A DNA stretch of 30,273 nucleotides from Morganella morganii (GTDB taxonomy: Bacteria > Pseudomonadota > Gammaproteobacteria > Enterobacterales > Enterobacteriaceae): contig NZ_NRQY01000001.1 in assembly GCF_003996855.1 (NCBI RefSeq), positions 2,523,578 through 2,553,850 on the forward strand, given 5' to 3'. A program made the position numbers and the translations under genes. The notes under the pieces were generated by a model. That model did no database searches. It was not told the origin of the DNA and saw nothing but the letters and a program-made list of their open reading frames with translations. Shown piece after piece: positions 5,971 to 14,689 of the stretch (its first letter is position 1; each line of letters begins with the position of its first letter).

Positions 5971-8481
5971 CTAGGTTGTTGTTTCAATAGGGTTCTCAAT
6001 CAGATTCTCAACCAACGTTTCCACGGTTGTATAGAGATCAACATCCGTGTTTGGCGCATGAATAGATACTACTAAGCTATATTTTGCTTCAGAATCATAC
6101 CGTTGCAATGTCCCTCTAGTTCTCCACCAACCTTGCGCAGGATAAACTGCTAGGTAGCCGCAGTTCGCCAGTTCTGCCGCAGGGCCTCGCCAAATGTCCT
6201 GATGCAGTGAACCCTTATGCCTCTGTGTTGCGCCTAATAACCAGTTATCATCATTACCGGCAGCGCTATGATCGTTTTCTTCTGATTCGGCGGCAGCATT
6301 GATTCGCGTTTTAAACTCTTCTAATGACTCGGTTTGCCGTTTCATTGCAAAACGCAAGCGATGAGAGGGATAGTGATATTTCGATGCACTACCGCGTGCA
6401 GAAGGATTAGGCTCGATGAAGTAGGAGAGCGTGACGTGGAGTTCTATCTGTGTATTCTGTAGCTCCTGAAGCTGTTCCAGTGGCCAAGGTAATGTATGTA
6501 AATTAAGGTCGCGCGTTTTAATACCGGTTGCCGTTTTATGATATGGATACAGGCTATCTTCAGCTATCAGCGACAGACTGTTTTTCACACTCCACAGCGC
6601 CCTCTCAGCATCAGGTGAACCCCAGCCACAATGGCGGATAAGCTGCGCGAAACTGCTTTTATTGCAGGCTGGATACATCCGCAACATAGCGGGCGTCCAT
6701 TGTGCGGAATGAATGATTAATGCACGGATCGTTTCAGGGCGAAGAACAGGGTATTGTGCCATTAACTGCGCAGCCATTCTAGCACATAGTGCAGAGGCTG
6801 CGCTGGTTGCATTGGTTGTCCAGAACTGGCGGTGGGATGACGCACTGGTTGTCAGCAATTCTAAGCTGGCAAAATTATCGACAAATTCAGTATTGGATGC
6901 AGCATTACCGCCTTCAAAAACAACATCGGGCTTGAAGGGCCAGACCGAGTCCCACCCGATTGATGTGGTGGTGAAAGGGCTGAGTGCGCCTTGTTCAGCA
7001 ACTGGGGTAAACTCGGGTTCATCGAGCTCAGTCTTGTCGGTAAATGCACCTACGGTTATAGCGTTCCATGACTGGCCCGGATCATGGATTTGATTGACTG
7101 AAAGACTGGCAGGATAGTTTCTCCAATGATCCCGATCATTGATGTTCCCAGCTGAAAGCACAAAAAGTCGGGGAAAGGGATTGTCGGCCAATGCATCTAC
7201 GGCAAGCGAATCAACCATCGATGACCATGCCGAAGGGCGACCAAAATCTCGATAGGCCGTGGCGGTCACTGCAGAACTAAAAATTCGTCTGCGTTGCCCA
7301 TTTAAAATTTCGGGGCGTGTTACAGCAGAACTAAACAAATAAGCGTGTTGTTGCGCGTCACCGGCATTAGCCCCATGATTCGGGGTGAGTTTGACTGACT
7401 CCAAGCGATGGCCTATTTCAATGGCCTCAGTGGAGGCCATTGCGTCAAACATATCGCCATAAATGGCGATACCGGCTAAACCTGTGCCATGATTAGCCGT
7501 GTCATTTTTACCCCAGGCATCGTTTACCGTATGCACGTCTTGTTGGTGCAGTACTGGCGCAAGCATTGCGTGTCCACGGTTAACGCCAGAATCCAGTAAA
7601 CAAATATAGGGTACGTTTTCTTCACTTGAAGGAACTCGCAGGCGTTGTCGCGCGTTATCAACCCAAAGCTGTTGATCTGCCGCTGGTAATCCTTCGAAAA
7701 ACTCAGCAGTGTCTTTTGCTCGCCTTAATTCTGCTACGCAGTTTAAAACTAATCTGGCCTGAGCAAACTGGCTCTGTGAACCAAACATCCAGGTGATCGT
7801 GCGTTCAGGAAAATCGACTTTATGTTCACTGACATGGCATCCAGTTGCATGGCTAATTCGATGAAAGTCAGCAACAACAGCGTTTCTGTTGCCCCTGACC
7901 GGAAGCCAAACTTCCCACCAGAATGCTTCATCTAGATCGTCAGGTAATAAGCGTAAATCGTCAGTCCAAAGTGATTTGATTCCGGCAAGTCGTATTGTCG
8001 AGAGTGTATTTATGAGCGATTTATGGTCTGCAGGAACACCATCAGCGCGACGTTTTTCGGTTAAATAGTCATAAATATAATTTTCAAAGTGGGTAATTTT
8101 TCCATCAGGGATATACACATTGGCTGAGGTTATTCCATCTTCCTGATGAATGCTCAGTAATTCAATGTGTTTGGTTTTATCCCTGCCTTTTTCATTCCTG
8201 AGACTTTCAAAAGCCAGTGCAACGTCAGGTTGCCCCACGAACTCAACCTGAACACCGATACCGCTTATTAAAGCGAGATTAGCCTGCCCTTCACGAGCTC
8301 GTGCTACAATCGCTTTAACCTGTTGCAACTGTAAGTTCAGCGCTTGTCCGTGCGCTTGTCGATCTCGTTCAGGCAGAGTACTGGAGGTACCGCCCCCCAG
8401 GGAATGTGCTGTATAAGGTTGGGTAGTAGACGTTTTCGGAAGAGTGAGATGAAGCCTTTTATTGTTGGTTTGTTCCGTCAT
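5971..8481 (-). CDS. ietS: Subtilisin-like (S8) serine protease of an IetAS system, copy 1
   Basis: 836 residues. An N-terminal region (1-285) of unknown fold contains SGIGVQVEFVGQPDVALAFE (73-92) and EAFWWEVWLPVRGNRN. A subtilase domain follows with Asp297 in LLDSG, His331 in NHGTG, oxyanion Asn446 in LSAGN and the nucleophile Ser560 in NATSAA. The last 200 residues form a beta-rich-looking domain. There is no signal peptide or membrane segment, so it acts in the cytoplasm. The gene starts eight bases after ietA and is surely co-transcribed. Known: IetA/IetS pairs act in plasmid stability/incompatibility and in anti-phage defence. Inferred: the ATPase controls or feeds the protease. The operon is visibly AT-richer than the flanking transfer genes, a sign of separate acquisition. 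All catalytic residues are present and the length equals that of copy 2. Confidence 0.85.
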   Translation of the reverse strand: MTEQTNNKRLHLTLPKTSTTQPYTAHSLGGGTSSTLPERDRQAHGQALNLQLQQVKAIVARAREGQANLALISGIGVQVEFVGQPDVALAFESLRNEKGRDKTKHIELLSIHQEDGITSANVYIPDGKITHFENYIYDYLTEKRRADGVPADHKSLINTLSTIRLAGIKSLWTDDLRLLPDDLDEAFWWEVWLPVRGNRNAVVADFHRISHATGCHVSEHKVDFPERTITWMFGSQSQFAQARLVLNCVAELRRAKDTAEFFEGLPAADQQLWVDNARQRLRVPSSEENVPYICLLDSGVNRGHAMLAPVLHQQDVHTVNDAWGKNDTANHGTGLAGIAIYGDMFDAMASTEAIEIGHRLESVKLTPNHGANAGDAQQHAYLFSSAVTRPEILNGQRRRIFSSAVTATAYRDFGRPSAWSSMVDSLAVDALADNPFPRLFVLSAGNINDRDHWRNYPASLSVNQIHDPGQSWNAITVGAFTDKTELDEPEFTPVAEQGALSPFTTTSIGWDSVWPFKPDVVFEGGNAASNTEFVDNFASLELLTTSASSHRQFWTTNATSAASALCARMAAQLMAQYPVLRPETIRALIIHSAQWTPAMLRMYPACNKSSFAQLIRHCGWGSPDAERALWSVKNSLSLIAEDSLYPYHKTATGIKTRDLNLHTLPWPLEQLQELQNTQIELHVTLSYFIEPNPSARGSASKYHYPSHRLRFAMKRQTESLEEFKTRINAAAESEENDHSAAGNDDNWLLGATQRHKGSLHQDIWRGPAAELANCGYLAVYPAQGWWRTRGTLQRYDSEAKYSLVVSIHAPNTDVDLYTTVETLVENLIENPIETTT

Positions 8482-8489
8482 GGTTCAAC

Positions 8490-9500
8490 TTATTTTTTTT
8501 CGTTAATTGATAGCTTACTACTGATTAAACGACGTTCTTCTAAGGCTTGTTTTAGAAGATTGATATCGACCTGTAAATAATTGCTCATGATGGCATCTTT
8601 TATTGACTCGTCGACAGCTCTACAAATTTCAGCATAGCTTAAGCCAACGACCTGTTTTTCTAATCCGTTTTTTCGGAATGGCTTAGGTGCGAATGCCCCT
8701 AAGCGGGACTTTATCAAAGCAAGTGCTTGCTCTAACGTTGGCAGATGATATTCAATCACATCATCAAAGCGTCTGAATAACGCGTAATCCAGTATTTCCG
8801 GGTGGTTAGTCGCAGCAATGATGATACTGTTTGAGGTGTCTTGCTCAATCATTTGCAGAAAGCTATTCAACACGCGGCGAATCTCACCAACATCGTTTGC
8901 AAGGCTGCGCTGAGAGCCGATGGCATCAAATTCATCAAAAAAATAGACGCCGCGAATATCGGCGATGGCATCAAATACCTGACGCAATTTGGCGGCTGTT
9001 TCGCCCATGAATTTTGTAATCAAAGCGTCGAAACGTACCTGAAACAAAGGGATACCCAGCTCACCGGCCAGTGCTGATGCCGTCATGGTTTTTCCTGTCC
9101 CTGGGGGACCTACCAGCAACACTTTTCGTCTGGGTGAGAGGCCGTGCTCTTTGATTCGGGACATCATTCTCTGTTCGCGGACGAGGCGCTGAAGCTGAGA
9201 ATGAGCCTGTTCATCAAGGGCAACGTCAGACAACCGATATTCTGGCTGACTTACACTCAACAAATTACCGAGTTCGGTGCGATTCTTTACGGCGCTGGAT
9301 AATGGAACCAACTTACCACTTTTGTCATTAGTCAGTTTTGCTTTTGCTTTATCGAGAAGATTCAAAAGCTCTTCAGCTAACCGCCCGTGGCCTTGTTTTG
9401 CTTCATGCGCAGCAACCTGCATAGCCACTGAATAAAAATGGCTATCATCGCGACTAATGTACGATTTGATAAGTGCCTTAAGTTGCTCTGCGCTTGCCAC
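8490..9500 (-). CDS. ietA: AAA+ ATPase of an IetAS system, copy 1
   Basis: 336 residues. An N-terminal helical region (1-100) may bind the substrate or the protease. A classical AAA domain follows: Walker A GPPGTGKT at 131-138, Walker B VYFFDE at 185-190, sensor-1 ATN at 230-232 and two arginine-finger residues in LFRRF (243-244). A small C-terminal lid contains GLSYAEICRA. The start is GTG 9500 (VASAEQLK), at the same residue and with the same GTG GCA AGC codons as in copy 2, after a weak GGGA ribosome site. It forms an operon with ietS. The promoter-like sequence at 9551-9580 matches that of copy 2 in position and hexamers. About 80 percent of residues agree with copy 2 by eye. Confidence 0.85.
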   Translation of the reverse strand: MASAEQLKALIKSYISRDDSHFYSVAMQVAAHEAKQGHGRLAEELLNLLDKAKAKLTNDKSGKLVPLSSAVKNRTELGNLLSVSQPEYRLSDVALDEQAHSQLQRLVREQRMMSRIKEHGLSPRRKVLLVGPPGTGKTMTASALAGELGIPLFQVRFDALITKFMGETAAKLRQVFDAIADIRGVYFFDEFDAIGSQRSLANDVGEIRRVLNSFLQMIEQDTSNSIIIAATNHPEILDYALFRRFDDVIEYHLPTLEQALALIKSRLGAFAPKPFRKNGLEKQVVGLSYAEICRAVDESIKDAIMSNYLQVDINLLKQALEERRLISSKLSINEKK

Positions 9501-9550
9501 GTGAGTAATCCCGCTTTTGTGTGCCTGAAGTTAACTTACATATACATGAG

Positions 9551-9580
9551 AGTTTAGCAATTATGCAAAGGTATAGTAAA
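9551..9580 (-). promoter_or_regulatory. Promoter-like sequence of ietAS copy 1
   Basis: On the minus strand: TTTACT, 18 bases, TAAACT. The block ATTGCTAAACT, the motif CGTTTAC and the segment GGATTAC just before the GTG start also occur upstream of copy 2. This conservation, more than the modest hexamer matches (4/6 each), supports a promoter. Confidence 0.45.
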
Positions 9581-9585
9581 CGTAA

Positions 9586-9990
9586 TTAATTGCCCCTAAA
9601 CCGCTCGCACAGGTCACTTAGATGGAGTAACAGATACACCACATCCGCCGCATCCGGTACGGTGACATACCAGCGCGGGTGGTCATACTCCCCCGGCAGG
9701 GGCCACAACGTACTGCCAGTCACCGTGATCAGCACATCGATGCAACGCCCCAGTCGGCCCTCGAGATGCAGCGCCACGCTGGTACGACTCCCGATGCGAT
9801 GCGGGTGGGCGGTAAGTCGAACCGGCCCCAACAGCCGATCGCGGATAGCCGTACAGAACGTCTCAAGCGCCAGCGCATCCGTTTCGCTTAAGGTGGCCAC
9901 GCCCTGCGGGGGGAGGGTAAACAACGCCGGTTCACGACAAACCAGGCCCGGTTGTCGAACAACAGGTTCAGGGTATTTCAGGGTCATCAT
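9586..9990 (-). CDS. Conserved ICE protein encoded directly after traC
   Basis: 134 residues, soluble, with no signal peptide or membrane segment. Visible features are a Pro-rich start (YPEPVVRQPG), a middle part rich in beta-like stretches (TSVALHLEGRLG, CIDVLITVTGS) and a C-terminal Leu-rich helix (VVYLLLHLSDLCERF). ATG 9990 overlaps the stop of traC (ATGATGA), so translation is coupled. Genes of this size sit at this place in PFGI-1-type ICEs, but I do not recognise a function. It is the last transfer gene before the IetAS insertion. Confidence 0.65.
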   Translation of the reverse strand: MMTLKYPEPVVRQPGLVCREPALFTLPPQGVATLSETDALALETFCTAIRDRLLGPVRLTAHPHRIGSRTSVALHLEGRLGRCIDVLITVTGSTLWPLPGEYDHPRWYVTVPDAADVVYLLLHLSDLCERFRGN

Positions 9991-12612
9991 GCTACCGCTG
10001 CCTCCCCGTTCGCCGCCAGGCCACGCAGGCGGTCAAGCTTTTGCGCCACCTTGCGAGCCGCCTCGAGCTCGCTGCAACCAAATTCCTGCATCAGTGCGCG
10101 GCGTTCGGCCTTCTCTTCTTTCTCCGTCATCCCCAGCGCCAGGTACAGGCTCGGCGGTACTGCACGGAACAGCGCCTCGAGTTTTTTCGACAGCACCACG
10201 CCTTCGGTATAGCAGCCGGACAGCTTGCTGGCCGACAGCAGCACCGCTTTTTGCTCCTCGGTCAGGGCTTTGAAACGGGCAATGTCGTTGACCTCCTCCG
10301 GCGGCATGGTCAGACAGACCCACCACTCCGCCATATTCAGCATCTTTTCGGCAATGTCCGGGAAGTCTTTCAGGTTCTGTGTGGCCAGCCACAGCCAGGC
10401 CCCGAGTTTACGCCACATCTTGACGATTTTGGTCATGTACGGCGCCAGCAGCGGGTTCACCGTCACAATGTGCGCCTCATCCACCGCGAACACAATGTCC
10501 CGCGCCGAGTACTGGTCTCGTTCGGCAATGTTGTTGATGGTGTTGGTCAGGCTCACCATCGTCAGCGCCATCTGCGCCTCATACCCCTCACGCGCCAGAT
10601 GCCCCAGGTCAATCAGGGTGACATCCGCCTCTGGCCACAGGCTACCTTCGCGGTTAAACAGCTCCGCCTCGAAGCTGCCGGCCTGGGTAAACATGCCCAG
10701 CGCTTCCGCCATTTCGGCCGCTTTCGCCCGACGCTGTGGATTGCGCTTTTCGTTGGCCGTGTCGTTGGAAATCGTGTACAAGGCGTTCTGCAAATCAGAC
10801 GGTAGCATCTGGCGCTGCTCGTCAAAGGAGCTCTTCGCCGCCATCAGCAAGGCTTCACGGATCATTGCCCGGTCAGCCCGTTTTAACTCCGCTTCTTCCT
10901 TCTGGCCACCGCCGGTGATCATCATGCGGGCCGAGATCTCCATTTCACCCAGGTAATCGCGTTTATCCTCATCTTCGTCATCTGCATCGATATCGCGCAA
11001 CTCACTTTCATCCAGTTCCAGTGAGCTCAGTTCTTCGATAAGCTTATGCGCGAAAGAGAACGGCGGCAGAGACACGCCACTGCCCGGTTTGATACTGATT
11101 TTATTGACCGTCAGCCCCTGGCTTTCATAGTAATCAGCCAGCAGCCCAAACGAGTTACCTGCCTCAGCAACGAACAGACGTGGGCGATGTACCGCCATGG
11201 TTTGCGTCAGCGTGGCACACAACGTCGCAGACTTCCCCGCACCGGTAGGGCCAAAATACAACATATGGGCATTCTGGCTACGGTCATGCTTGTTGAGCGG
11301 GTCAACCGTCAGAATATCGCCACCGCGGTTGAAAAAACTCAAGCCTGGATTGCCCGTTCCCGTTTCACGCCCGGTCACCGGTAACAAGCTGGCAAGATGC
11401 TGTACCCAGGTCAGGCGGGTATACCAGTGTTTCTTGTCCGTCTCTGGGTTAAAACACATCGGTAGCGCCCGCAGATAAGTGTTGAGCGGCGCCACATCAA
11501 ACTCCGGCCTGACCGGCTGCAGGCCGGCACCGAGCAGCACGTTGGTCAGGTCTACACGTTTGTGATTGAGCGTGGTCAGGTCACCGGCACGCAACAAGAA
11601 GGTAATGCCGGCACGGTACAGCTTGTGGCGATTCCCCAGATACTCTTTCACCTGCGCCACGTCCTGACGCACGCGGCCGGACTCGGTATTCTCGCCGACG
11701 GCGTTTTTCGACAGCTTGTTGAAGTCACTCTCCAGCGTGTCCTGCGGCTGGACCACAATGGTCATACACAGCATCGTCCCTTCCGGGAACATATCCATCA
11801 GCGCGTTGATTTTCTTCTCGCCGCGTTTCATTTCACCGGTGATCGTCCCCGGCTCCGGTGGACGACGCAACTTCTCGACCGGAATGGCGCAATGCGCCTG
11901 ATTATCGAACCACCACACCCCCTGGTCCGGATCGGACACGGGCGGGGTGAACAGGAGGGTTTCGGCAAAATCGTTCTGCACCGGCATGGCACCTTCCGGC
12001 GTGTTACGGCTGTCAAAATAGGCGGCATCGGATCATGATTACCCTTGCCAATCCAGCGATACACCACCATGCGGGTACGGCGTTGCTGCCCGCGCCACAG
12101 CTGATCGGTGATCAGCGTATCTTTGAACAGGCCTTCCGGGCGGGCAATACCACGCAAATGGCGCTCGGTTTCTTTCAGCCAGGACTCTGACAGTTGAGAA
12201 CCCTGCGCATGCGGCTTGATATACCCTCTCAGCCGGTCAAGATACGCATCGACGTTGTTCTCATCTTGGCAAAAGAACTGCACCACCCAGGGATTGTCGT
12301 CATGTTCGTCAAACGAGTCCTGCAGCGCGTCTTCCACCGTGTCACGCATCTGCTCCAGGCGATCGTCAGTACGTCCTTCGGTGGCCACCGGCGTAATATC
12401 AAAAACGGCCCCGACGGACACCCCATCATCGAGTAAAATACACTGCTCACGGTCGAGAAACTCCGCCCAGGGCAGGTAATCAACGATGGATGGATTGGCG
12501 TGATACACCTGCTTCTCATCCTTTACCGTCATCTTGCCAGGGCGCCGTAACGGTTCACGTCCGCAGGCGTCTTGCGCGTCAGGCGCTTTTTATCAAACAG
12601 GGAAAATCGCAT
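9987..12612 (-). pseudogene. traC: TraC/VirB4-type conjugative transfer ATPase (TIGR03744, PFL_4706 family), two frameshifts
   Basis: The ATPase that powers pilus and channel assembly. The coding start is ATG 12612, overlapping the lipoprotein stop, and reads MRFSLFDKKRLTRKTPADVN. After ...RYGALA the frame hits TGA, because CAAAGATG expected from the family appears as CAAGATG (lesion at about 12533-12536). Coding resumes as MTVKDEKQVYHANPS and runs to GKGNHDP. There a second single-base loss (CCGAT where CCGGAT would restore DPDAAYFDSRNTPEGAMP; about 12028-12032) moves coding to the last frame, open from 11987 to 9987. That frame holds Walker A GPTGAGKS (246-253 of the 666-residue piece), Walker B FAVDEAH and the ATQNLKDFP motif. 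Restoring one base at each point would give about 875 residues, normal for the family. As written, no full ATPase can be made. Both lesions are single deletions in short base runs, so an assembly error is the main alternative. Confidence 0.8.
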
Positions 12613-13037
12613 CAGTAGGCCTCCGTCCGCTCACCCGGCATCGCATACTGCACCTGGCTGTAAAACGGGAACACGGTGCTGTACCCCGGCACCGGTGCGT
12701 TACCGTCCGCCAGGTGCGGGAACACGTACATCACCAGGTCAGGGTTCGGCAGCCGTGGGAACTGCTGGCTGATTTCGCTTTCCTGGGTGCGGCTGTAGCT
12801 GCGATCGTCCGCCGCTGTCGCCTGACGTTCGTTGTCTGTGAGCGGCCGGCGCAGACTGTCGCGGGCCGCCACCGCATTACGCGCTGAACCGCCGCCGTCT
12901 TCACCCTGCCACAATTCCAGCATCGAGCTGTCGCCTGGCGGCAGCATTTCTTCTTTCGACGTCGAACAGCCGGCCAGCGCCATGACGCTGACGATGACAG
13001 CAGTGGCCAGGACTCGGTTAAATAGGTTTTTCCGCAT
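12612..13037 (-). CDS. Conjugative transfer region lipoprotein (TIGR03751 family)
   Basis: 141 residues. A signal peptide with the lipobox LAGC (MRKNLFNRVLATAVIVSVMALAGCS) makes this an outer-membrane lipoprotein, a TraV/VirB7-like role in the secretion core complex. The mature part has family features MLPPGDSSMLELW and FPRLPNPDLVMYVFPH. I chose ATG 13037. ATG 13046, nine bases upstream, adds MII and overlaps the stop of the small gene before it (ATGA), so it is an equally possible coupled start. The stop overlaps the traC start (TGATG). Confidence 0.75.
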   Translation of the reverse strand: MRKNLFNRVLATAVIVSVMALAGCSTSKEEMLPPGDSSMLELWQGEDGGGSARNAVAARDSLRRPLTDNERQATAADDRSYSRTQESEISQQFPRLPNPDLVMYVFPHLADGNAPVPGYSTVFPFYSQVQYAMPGERTEAY

Positions 13038-13042
13038 GATTA

Positions 13043-13168
13043 TCATTCTCTTATAAGCAAACACAGCAGGAGTAGCACACCCAACCAAAACGCGCTGCAG
13101 GACAGCAAGACCAGCACCCAACTCAGTGGGCGACTCATCCTTTCGCATTGACGCCACAGCCACAGCAT
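13043..13168 (-). CDS. 41-residue single-span membrane protein
   Basis: Begins MLWLWRQCERMSRPLSW and then has one long hydrophobic segment (residues about 16-38) ending in IRE. GGAG lies seven bases before ATG 13168, and the stop TGA overlaps an ATG of the lipoprotein gene (ATGA). It fills the gap between the TIGR03752 gene and the lipoprotein gene exactly. The spacing, ribosome site and sensible protein make a real gene likely. Function is unknown; it could be an accessory of the secretion core. Confidence 0.6.
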   Translation of the reverse strand: MLWLWRQCERMSRPLSWVLVLLSCSAFWLGVLLLLCLLIRE

Positions 13169-13192
13169 GCCTTTTCTCCTCTGAATGACGCG

Positions 13193-14689
13193 TTAATCCA
13201 GTCCACCGGTGCTGCCGTCTTCGCCGGGCAGGCTGAAGTCGTAACGCACCTTGCGCCCTTTGGTCTCAAAATCGAGCTCAAGCTGGCGGGTAATGTGCAC
13301 GGCCAGTTTCTGGCCCGGGGGGACGTAGACGGCGTCGAACATCATGCCGTAGCGTTCTCGCACCCAGTCCGCGGTCTCTTTCATTCCGCCGGACAGGGCT
13401 TTGCCCAGCACCGCCTGACCGGCATTACCGGTCATGGTCGAGGTGATGCCATTCACATTGTTTTGCGTGGTGTATTGTCCCTGACTGATCCCCTCACCGG
13501 CCGCACTGGCGGCCGACAATGCGGCAATGGTCGGCAGGTAGGTGGAGGCATTGGATTTACGCTCCCCACCGATGCACGGAATGCCGTTGTCATCAGAGAT
13601 CCAGCCAATACCGGCGGTGGTGCTGACGTCTTTCCCACTGTTGCCGCTAGTGTTATTGCTGTTGGCCTTCATATTGGTGTCAGGATGCGGCAAGGTGCGT
13701 ACCGTCCCGTCCGCAAAGACGAACGTAATGCTGTTGACCTGGCCACGCACGCACGACAACGTCCAGTCGCCGCTGGCGGTCCCGGAGACAATCGCCCCTT
13801 CCACGTCCGGCAGCTCGATACCGTTGGCAGTCAGGTTGTCTTTACCAATCATCAGTTTGAAGGGATAGGGGTCGGTCACCGTGCCGTTGATCGGCACCCG
13901 GCCCAGCAGCGCCGTCATGGAGCGACTGCCCATCAGAGTCGAGTTCTCGGGCAGGGTAAACACCGGCTCGGCGTTCTCCTCCGCCCCTTTTTCATTGGTG
14001 CGGCCCTTTACCTGTTGCTCATAGGCAGCTTTCTGGCGCGTGATGGCATTGTCCGACAGGAACGACGTCGGGAACTGCGGGCCGTCTTTGGCACTGTTCG
14101 GATTGCGCGGGTCAGGTTCTTTCATGTCCTTCGGTCCGACCCACATCAAGCCGTCCTGACCCGGTGCAGCACTTCCCTCACCGGCGCCCATGCCATCGAG
14201 CCCCAGACCGAGTGGAATATCACTGTCGCTCTTCGCCTTGTCTTTGTTTCCGGCCAACTGGTCGGTCAGCATCTGGATTTTCCCCATCAGCGTTTGCTGC
14301 TCCTGCTGGAGCTGCTGCTGACGTTGCTGCGCCTGTTTCTGGAAGCCGGCCACGGCCTCATTGACCTGGCCGGACACATTGGTATTGCGTTTGCGCAGCG
14401 CTTCGTTTTCTTTCAACACCTTGTCGATGTTGCTTTGCAGCTCGGCCTGTTGAGTCCGGGTGGTGCGCAGGGTGCCGACCAGGGTACGCAGCGTGTCTTC
14501 CGGGGTATCCCCTTCAACGCCCAGGGCGCGCAGCTCCTCCGGCGACATGTTGGCCAGGACGTTATGCGCCTGCTGGGGCTTCTCCGACGTTTTATCGTCT
14601 TTGCAGGCTTTCAGCCCAACCACCACGGCCGCAGTCAGCACACCGAACACAATTACTTTCGGCAGCATGTTGGATTTCACATCAGCCAT
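13193..14689 (-). CDS. Integrating conjugative element protein, PFL_4705 family (TIGR03752), TraB/VirB10-like
   Basis: 498 residues. One N-terminal membrane helix (about 9-27), then a Gln/Glu-rich coiled coil (about 68-140), a linker rich in Gly, Asp and Pro, and a C-terminal beta-rich domain (about 245-440) with GTVTDPYPFKLMIGKDNL, VEGAIVSGTASGDWTLSC and DNGIPCIGG. This is the layout of the TraB/VirB10 scaffold that links inner and outer membranes in type IV secretion. ATG 14689 lies inside the end of the TraK-like gene (8-base overlap). Its length is normal and no lesion is seen. Confidence 0.8.
   Translation of the reverse strand: MADVKSNMLPKVIVFGVLTAAVVVGLKACKDDKTSEKPQQAHNVLANMSPEELRALGVEGDTPEDTLRTLVGTLRTTRTQQAELQSNIDKVLKENEALRKRNTNVSGQVNEAVAGFQKQAQQRQQQLQQEQQTLMGKIQMLTDQLAGNKDKAKSDSDIPLGLGLDGMGAGEGSAAPGQDGLMWVGPKDMKEPDPRNPNSAKDGPQFPTSFLSDNAITRQKAAYEQQVKGRTNEKGAEENAEPVFTLPENSTLMGSRSMTALLGRVPINGTVTDPYPFKLMIGKDNLTANGIELPDVEGAIVSGTASGDWTLSCVRGQVNSITFVFADGTVRTLPHPDTNMKANSNNTSGNSGKDVSTTAGIGWISDDNGIPCIGGERKSNASTYLPTIAALSAASAAGEGISQGQYTTQNNVNGITSTMTGNAGQAVLGKALSGGMKETADWVRERYGMMFDAVYVPPGQKLAVHITRQLELDFETKGRKVRYDFSLPGEDGSTGGLD

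Noticed and set aside
12025..12540. Programmed ribosomal frameshifting in traC
   Set aside because: No slippery heptamer is visible at either site, and two events in one gene would be needed.
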